Below, in pieces: positions 22,416-23,538 of a DNA stretch of 23,538 bases. Location: the NCBI GenBank assembly GCA_947589145.1, contig CANQCB010000008.1, positions 1 through 23,538 of the forward strand. Reading direction: 5' to 3'. The translations under genes and the position numbers were made by a program. The notes beneath the pieces were generated by a model that saw only the letters and a list, made by a program, of their open reading frames with translations, was not told the DNA's origin and ran no database searches. This DNA comes from an uncultured Clostridia bacterium. Lineage in GTDB: Bacteria; Bacillota; Clostridia; Christensenellales; Pumilibacteraceae. Each line of letters starts with the position of its first letter. The first letter of the stretch is position 1.

Positions 22416-22445
22416 ATTATACTTGATAGATTTGCAATAAGTCAA
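22416..22445 (-). promoter_or_regulatory. Promoter of the rpmH operon
   Basis: A minus-strand -35 TTGACT (22440-22445), an 18-base spacer and a perfect -10 TATAAT (22416-22421) lie about 55 bases upstream of rpmH. I saw no DnaA boxes nearby, although rpmH often sits beside the origin in Firmicutes. Confidence 0.8.
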
Positions 22446-22520
22446 GTAATTTTTTGCGCGGAAAATGGTTTTTTAACGCGCCTATCCTCCGCTTGCCCAC
22501 TGTTTAACCCCGCCGCCGCA

Positions 22521-22573
22521 AAAGAAATGCCGCGGCACACTCTCCTCGCACGGAGACAAAGAAATGCCGCGGC
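22521..22573. repeat. Two 16-bp direct repeats between the hydrolase and rpmH
   Basis: AAAGAAATGCCGCGGC occurs at 22521-22536 and 22558-22573, a 37-base period. GCCGCGGC is itself a palindrome, and further GCCGCGG at 22590-22597 can pair with it. On the minus strand each copy ends in TTTCTTT, so the set may act as a double, imperfect terminator for the hydrolase gene. Confidence 0.55.
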
Positions 22574-22625
22574 TCCATACTCTCTCGGCTCCGCGGCGCT
22601 TCTACGTTTATGATTTTTCAGCCTC

Positions 22626-23538
22626 TTAAAGCGTTTGCTTTGCGATCCACTCCCACATATTCCGCTCGACGTTGCAATTATCGGGGACAAGATCGCCGAC
22701 CGCCGACAGAGAACCGTTGTCGAACTCCGTTTTGACGCTGTCGTTAAACGCATACACCCAGGAGAAGTGTCCCATATAGTATGCGGTCGGGTCGTCGGCG
22801 CCGCGAACGTTCGCCGTAAGCGTGAAATGCACGTTCTCCGCACCCGCTTCGAGCAGACGGTAGAAAGTGGGAATAGTCGTCGCTTTCGGGTCTACCGTGG
22901 TATCGTCGGCAGATTGCAGGAACCAAATGTTATAGTCTTTGATTCCCTCTATCATATCGTCGCTTATGCGGGAGTTGTCATACGCCTCGCAAATGGGGTA
23001 GAATGCCGCGAAGTAATCGCCGTGCTCGAACGCCATGTTCATGGTCATATACCCGCCATTCGAGCACCCGCCGAGATAAATCCGATTGGTATCTATATCG
23101 GGGTTGCTGTCGACATACGTCGTTATAGCCTGCCACAGCGCCGCGGTATAGCAAGATTCCTGTTTTCCCGTGCCCGTGCCGTTATACTGACCGTCGCCCC
23201 TATCCATCCACATAGTCGGGGTCTGCACGGCGAGCACATACGCTCCCGCAAGCCCGTCCTTTGTAAAGTGGTGTTGCACGTTGGTAGAGTTATCCGTCGT
23301 GAGACCGGTTACTTCGTTGCCGAGGAGGGTTATGTCTATATCCGTACCGCCCTCGCCCGCGCCGTGGAGCCAGATAACAAGCGGGTTCTTGCCGCTGTCT
23401 TTGTCCGCGCCCTTAGGCGTCCAGCTTGCGCGTTGCAAGGTTATGCCCTTACCTTCGCCGGTGTAGTGGACGGTATCTTTATTCCAGCTCGCCGTTTGCG
23501 GGACTACCCTCTCCGCCTCGGTGATTTTTTGGCGCATG
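22626..23538 (-). CDS. Alpha/beta hydrolase, esterase or PHB-depolymerase-like (N-terminus beyond the window)
   Basis: The visible 303 residues form a serine hydrolase of the feruloyl esterase, PHB depolymerase and prolyl-oligopeptidase-like group. Key parts are PLVIWLHGAGEGG (oxyanion hole, about 52-64), the nucleophile elbow GGCSNGG with Ser159, QSADDTTVDP with the acid Asp (about 211-216), and a His257 in YMGHFSW. The substrate cannot be told; an ester on plant polysaccharide is plausible. The open frame reaches the window edge. The ATG at 23537 has no visible ribosome binding site and no signal peptide follows it, so the real protein probably begins further right, perhaps with an export signal. 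The downstream GC-rich repeats may terminate it before rpmH. Confidence 0.82.
   Translation of the reverse strand, partial: MRQKITEAERVVPQTASWNKDTVHYTGEGKGITLQRASWTPKGADKDSGKNPLVIWLHGAGEGGTDIDITLLGNEVTGLTTDNSTNVQHHFTKDGLAGAYVLAVQTPTMWMDRGDGQYNGTGTGKQESCYTAALWQAITTYVDSNPDIDTNRIYLGGCSNGGYMTMNMAFEHGDYFAAFYPICEAYDNSRISDDMIEGIKDYNIWFLQSADDTTVDPKATTIPTFYRLLEAGAENVHFTLTANVRGADDPTAYYMGHFSWVYAFNDSVKTEFDNGSLSAVGDLVPDNCNVERNMWEWIAKQTL

Noticed and set aside
22521..22573. CRISPR-like direct repeats
   Set aside because: Only two 16-bp copies exist, with a 21-base gap and no cas genes; they fit GC-rich terminator-like hairpins better.
22362..22625. Replication origin near rpmH
   Set aside because: I looked for TTATCCACA-type DnaA boxes and a dnaA gene upstream of rpmH and saw neither.

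Overview
The window reads as a piece of chromosome from an anaerobic, Gram-positive-type Clostridia relative, possibly a gut lineage near Christensenellales. That placement is inference. It rests on a type III glutamine synthetase, a PPi-type phosphofructokinase, a BspA-like lipoprotein with Cys-rich repeats, strong AAGGAGG-type ribosome binding sites, Firmicutes-like TTGACA/TATAAT promoters and the rpmH-rnpA-yidD-yidC-jag block. Nearly all genes lie on the minus strand, so transcription runs right to left. Only a Cys-rich small gene (17191-17415) and a possible 41-residue ORF (11902-12027) lie on the plus strand.

Right end to left. A partial secreted-type alpha/beta hydrolase runs off the right edge (22626-23538). 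Next is the RNA-processing and membrane-insertion operon rpmH, rnpA, yidD, yidC and jag (22361 to 18915). Its genes overlap or nearly touch, and it ends with an overlapping DUF2726-like membrane gene and a terminator. A membrane-anchored XRE regulator (17487-18158) is convergent with the small Cys-rich gene. That small gene has a perfect consensus promoter and diverges from glnA.

The nitrogen block follows: glutamine synthetase III (14820-16913), then an ammonium transporter whose C-terminus is a PII signalling domain (12940-14676), a terminator, and a small DUF3592-like membrane protein. Ammonium uptake, its PII gate and its assimilation are therefore encoded side by side.

Next comes a sugar and surface block. 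A class II galT with a duplicated N-terminal domain (9880-11823) is followed after 23 bp by a 1065-residue lipoprotein made of Cys-rich repeats and BspA-type leucine-rich repeats (6659-9856). A promoter wrapped in a perfect 10-bp inverted repeat lies about 430 bp upstream of galT. A PPi-type phosphofructokinase with its own promoter and terminator follows (5224-6465). At the left end are rpoB (958-4797) and the start of rpoC (1-958). This unit has its own promoter and a long structured leader, and is not preceded by rplJ-rplL.

Most of the window is housekeeping. The points that deserve a second look are the Amt-PII fusion, the duplicated GalT domain, the large external insertions in YidC, the strongly promoted Cys-rich 74-residue protein, the structured rpoB leader, the acidic RpoB tail with a substituted rifampicin-contact residue, and the operator-like repeat at the galT promoter.
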